The position numbers and the translations under genes are program-made. A DNA stretch of 33,420 nucleotides from HRBIN16 sp049969495 (lineage in GTDB: Bacteria; Armatimonadota; HRBIN16), in NCBI GenBank assembly GCA_049969495.1, contig JBMFOT010000038.1:1-33420 (forward strand), given 5' to 3'. Below the pieces are notes generated by a model, which saw nothing but the letters and a program-made list of their open reading frames with translations, did not search any database and was not told where the DNA came from. Positions 32,204 through 33,420 of the stretch are shown here, piece after piece. Numbering within the stretch: position 1 is the first letter of the stretch; every line of letters begins with the position of its first letter.

Positions 32204-32836
32204 CTACCCCCTCTCATCCCTGGCGATAGTCAGCAATCCACCGTTGGCGCCGGGAACAGCCCCACGCACCAGCAACAGGTTGCGCTCCGCATCCACGCGC
32301 ACTACGGTCAACCCCTTCTGTGTGACGCGCTCTGCTCCCATGTGCCCTGGCTTCTTCACCCCCTTGAAGGTGCGGGCGGCATCGGTAGCACCGCTGGACT
32401 GCGGTTTGCGGTGTATCATCGAGCCGTGTGACTGTGGACCGCCGTGAAAATGGTGGCGCTTCACCACGCCCTGAAAGCCGCGCCCTTTGGAGATGCCCGT
32501 CACCTTCACTTTATCGCCGGGTTTGAACACATCGGCGACGCGAATCTCCGTGCCCACCGATAGTCCGCTTAAGTCATCTACAGGCACCTCGCGCAGGTAG
32601 CGCATCGGAGGCACGTTCGCCTTCTTGAAATGCCCCTTCATGGGCTTATTGACACGCTTGGGAGAGATCTCCTCAAAGCCCACCTGTACGGCGACATACC
32701 CGTCCTTCTCCGGGCTCTTGACCTGCGTCACCACGCAGGGACCCGCTTGTATTACCGAGACCGGGATGGCTTGTCCAGTCTCATCGAAGATCTGGGTCAT
32801 GCCGATTTTTTTGCCTAAAATCGCCTGTACCGCCAT
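32204..32836 (-). CDS. rplC: Ribosomal protein uL3 (L3)
   Basis: uL3 nucleates large-subunit assembly near the peptidyl transferase centre. The 210-residue protein reads LGKKIGMTQIFDETGQAIPV, VKVTGISKGRGFQGVVKRHH, FHGGPQSHGSMIHRKPQSSG and GHMGAERVTQKGLTVVRVDA, including the glutamine of the GxxQ-type loop. It follows rpsJ after 13 bases. Confidence 0.97.
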   Translation of the reverse strand: MAVQAILGKKIGMTQIFDETGQAIPVSVIQAGPCVVTQVKSPEKDGYVAVQVGFEEISPKRVNKPMKGHFKKANVPPMRYLREVPVDDLSGLSVGTEIRVADVFKPGDKVKVTGISKGRGFQGVVKRHHFHGGPQSHGSMIHRKPQSSGATDAARTFKGVKKPGHMGAERVTQKGLTVVRVDAERNLLLVRGAVPGANGGLLTIARDERG

Positions 32837-32849
32837 CTGTTGGTTGCTC

Positions 32850-33167
32850 CTACTTGATTTCGATATCTACGCCGCTGGGCAGGTCCAGCCGCATGAGCGC
32901 GTCGATGGTTTTGGGTCCGGCGTCCAGTATATCGATAAGTCGCTTGTGCGTACACAACTCGAAGTGCTCCATCGACTCCTTATCGATATGCGGCCCGCGG
33001 ATAACGCAAAACCGGTTGCGCTCCGTCGGTAACAACACAGGTCCCGAGATGCGTGCACCTGTGCGACGCGCGGTGTCCACTATTTTCTGAACCGACTGGT
33101 CCAGTACTCGATGGTCATACGCACGCAAGCGGATTCGTACCTTGTTCTGAAAGTCTCGACGCGCCAT
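32850..33167 (-). CDS. rpsJ: Ribosomal protein uS10 (S10/NusE)
   Basis: uS10 is a 30S head protein that also joins NusB in antitermination. The 105-residue sequence reads VRIRLRAYDHRVLDQSVQKI, ISGPVLLPTERNRFCVIRGP, HIDKESMEHFELCTHKRLID and LMRLDLPSGVDIEIK. It is the first gene of the S10 block and follows tuf after only 19 bases, with no promoter between them, so transcription probably enters from the str operon. Confidence 0.97.
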   Translation of the reverse strand: MARRDFQNKVRIRLRAYDHRVLDQSVQKIVDTARRTGARISGPVLLPTERNRFCVIRGPHIDKESMEHFELCTHKRLIDILDAGPKTIDALMRLDLPSGVDIEIK

Positions 33168-33186
33168 AACCTACCGCCTCCTGCTC

Positions 33187-33420
33187 TTACTCGATAATCT
33201 TGGTGACCACGCCTGCGCCCACCGTGTGACCACCTTCGCGCACCGCAAAGCGCAAGCCCTCCTCCATCGCTATCGGCGCGATTAACTCCACCTCTATCCG
33301 CACGTTGTCACCGGGCATCACCATCTCTACACCCTCCGGCAACTTCATCGTGCCCGTCACGTCCGTCGTGCGGAAGTAAAACTGGGGACGATACCCGCTG
33401 AAAAACGGCGTGCGACGACC
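33187..33420 (-). CDS. tuf: Elongation factor Tu, C-terminal part, cut by window edge
   Basis: The minus-strand frame open from the right edge encodes 77 residues of EF-Tu domain 3. It reads RRTPFFSGYRPQFYFRTTDV, MVMPGDNVRIEVELIAPIAM and FAVREGGHTVGAGVVTKIIE, ending TAA at 33187-33189. EF-Tu carries aminoacyl-tRNA to the ribosome. Its place before rpsJ is the common str-S10 junction. Confidence 0.97.
   Translation of the reverse strand, partial: GRRTPFFSGYRPQFYFRTTDVTGTMKLPEGVEMVMPGDNVRIEVELIAPIAMEEGLRFAVREGGHTVGAGVVTKIIE

Overview
The window is about 33 kb of GC-rich (roughly 60%) bacterial chromosome with short gaps and mostly strong AGGAGG-type ribosome binding sites. It holds two kinds of sequence: a mixed metabolic block (1 to about 13.3 kb) and a very long ribosomal-protein supercluster on the minus strand (about 13.6 to 33.4 kb). 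A Thermus-type isocitrate dehydrogenase with a C-terminal extension, an EF-G-2-like GTPase, zinc-binding versions of several ribosomal proteins and a palindromic repeat of a kind I associate with uncultivated hot-spring bacteria point to a non-model, possibly thermophilic lineage. Armatimonadota is my best guess, but this is an inference from memory and was not tested.

Left block. The 3' end of an isocitrate dehydrogenase gene and tyrS lie on the plus strand. Facing them on the minus strand is a run made of an SMP-30/gluconolactonase-like secreted protein, a DUF1998 (MrfA-type) helicase, a GH130 mannoside phosphorylase-like enzyme and an archaeal-type phosphoglycerate mutase. A REP-like palindrome sits between the helicase and the GH130 gene. 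The proline/glutamate catabolic dehydrogenase gene (rocA/pruA type) follows on the plus strand with its own promoter and terminator. Next is a ruined aldo/keto reductase gene that has lost about half its length.

Middle block. A compact minus-strand unit encodes a PadR repressor, a NifX/NafY-domain protein with a His/Gly/Cys-rich metal-binding loop, and a ZIP metal transporter. It has a consensus -35 box and a perfect inverted repeat between the -10 box and the padR start. This looks like a self-regulated metal-handling operon. The ZIP reading frame runs on into the antisense of the aldo/keto reductase remnant. A glycine C-acetyltransferase gene (kbl type) with its own promoter follows.

Right block. 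Reading from the right edge leftwards in the direction of transcription: tuf(partial)-rpsJ-rplC-rplD-rplW-rplB-rpsS-rplV-rpsC-rplP-rpmC-rpsQ-rplN-rplX-rplE-[EF-G-like]-rpsN-rpsH-rplF-rplR-rpsE-rpmD-rplO-secY-adk-map-infA-rpmJ-rpsM-rpsK-rpsD-rpoA-rplQ-truA-rplM-rpsI. This is the classic S10-spc-alpha-L13/S9 order with one departure, an EF-G paralogue gene inserted between rplE and rpsN. The genes supply ribosomal subunits, the Sec translocon, adenylate kinase, N-terminal methionine removal, initiation factor 1, RNA polymerase alpha and a tRNA modification enzyme.

The other oddities are a 2-base frameshift near the 3' end of rpsI, a long overlap of rplP into rpmC, TTG starts for rpsC and rpsM, and an internal promoter with a dyad upstream of rpmJ. 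I found no tRNA, rRNA, CRISPR array, insertion sequence or prophage. I found no clearly new multi-gene system. The PadR/NifX-like/ZIP unit and the EF-G insertion are the best candidates for follow-up.
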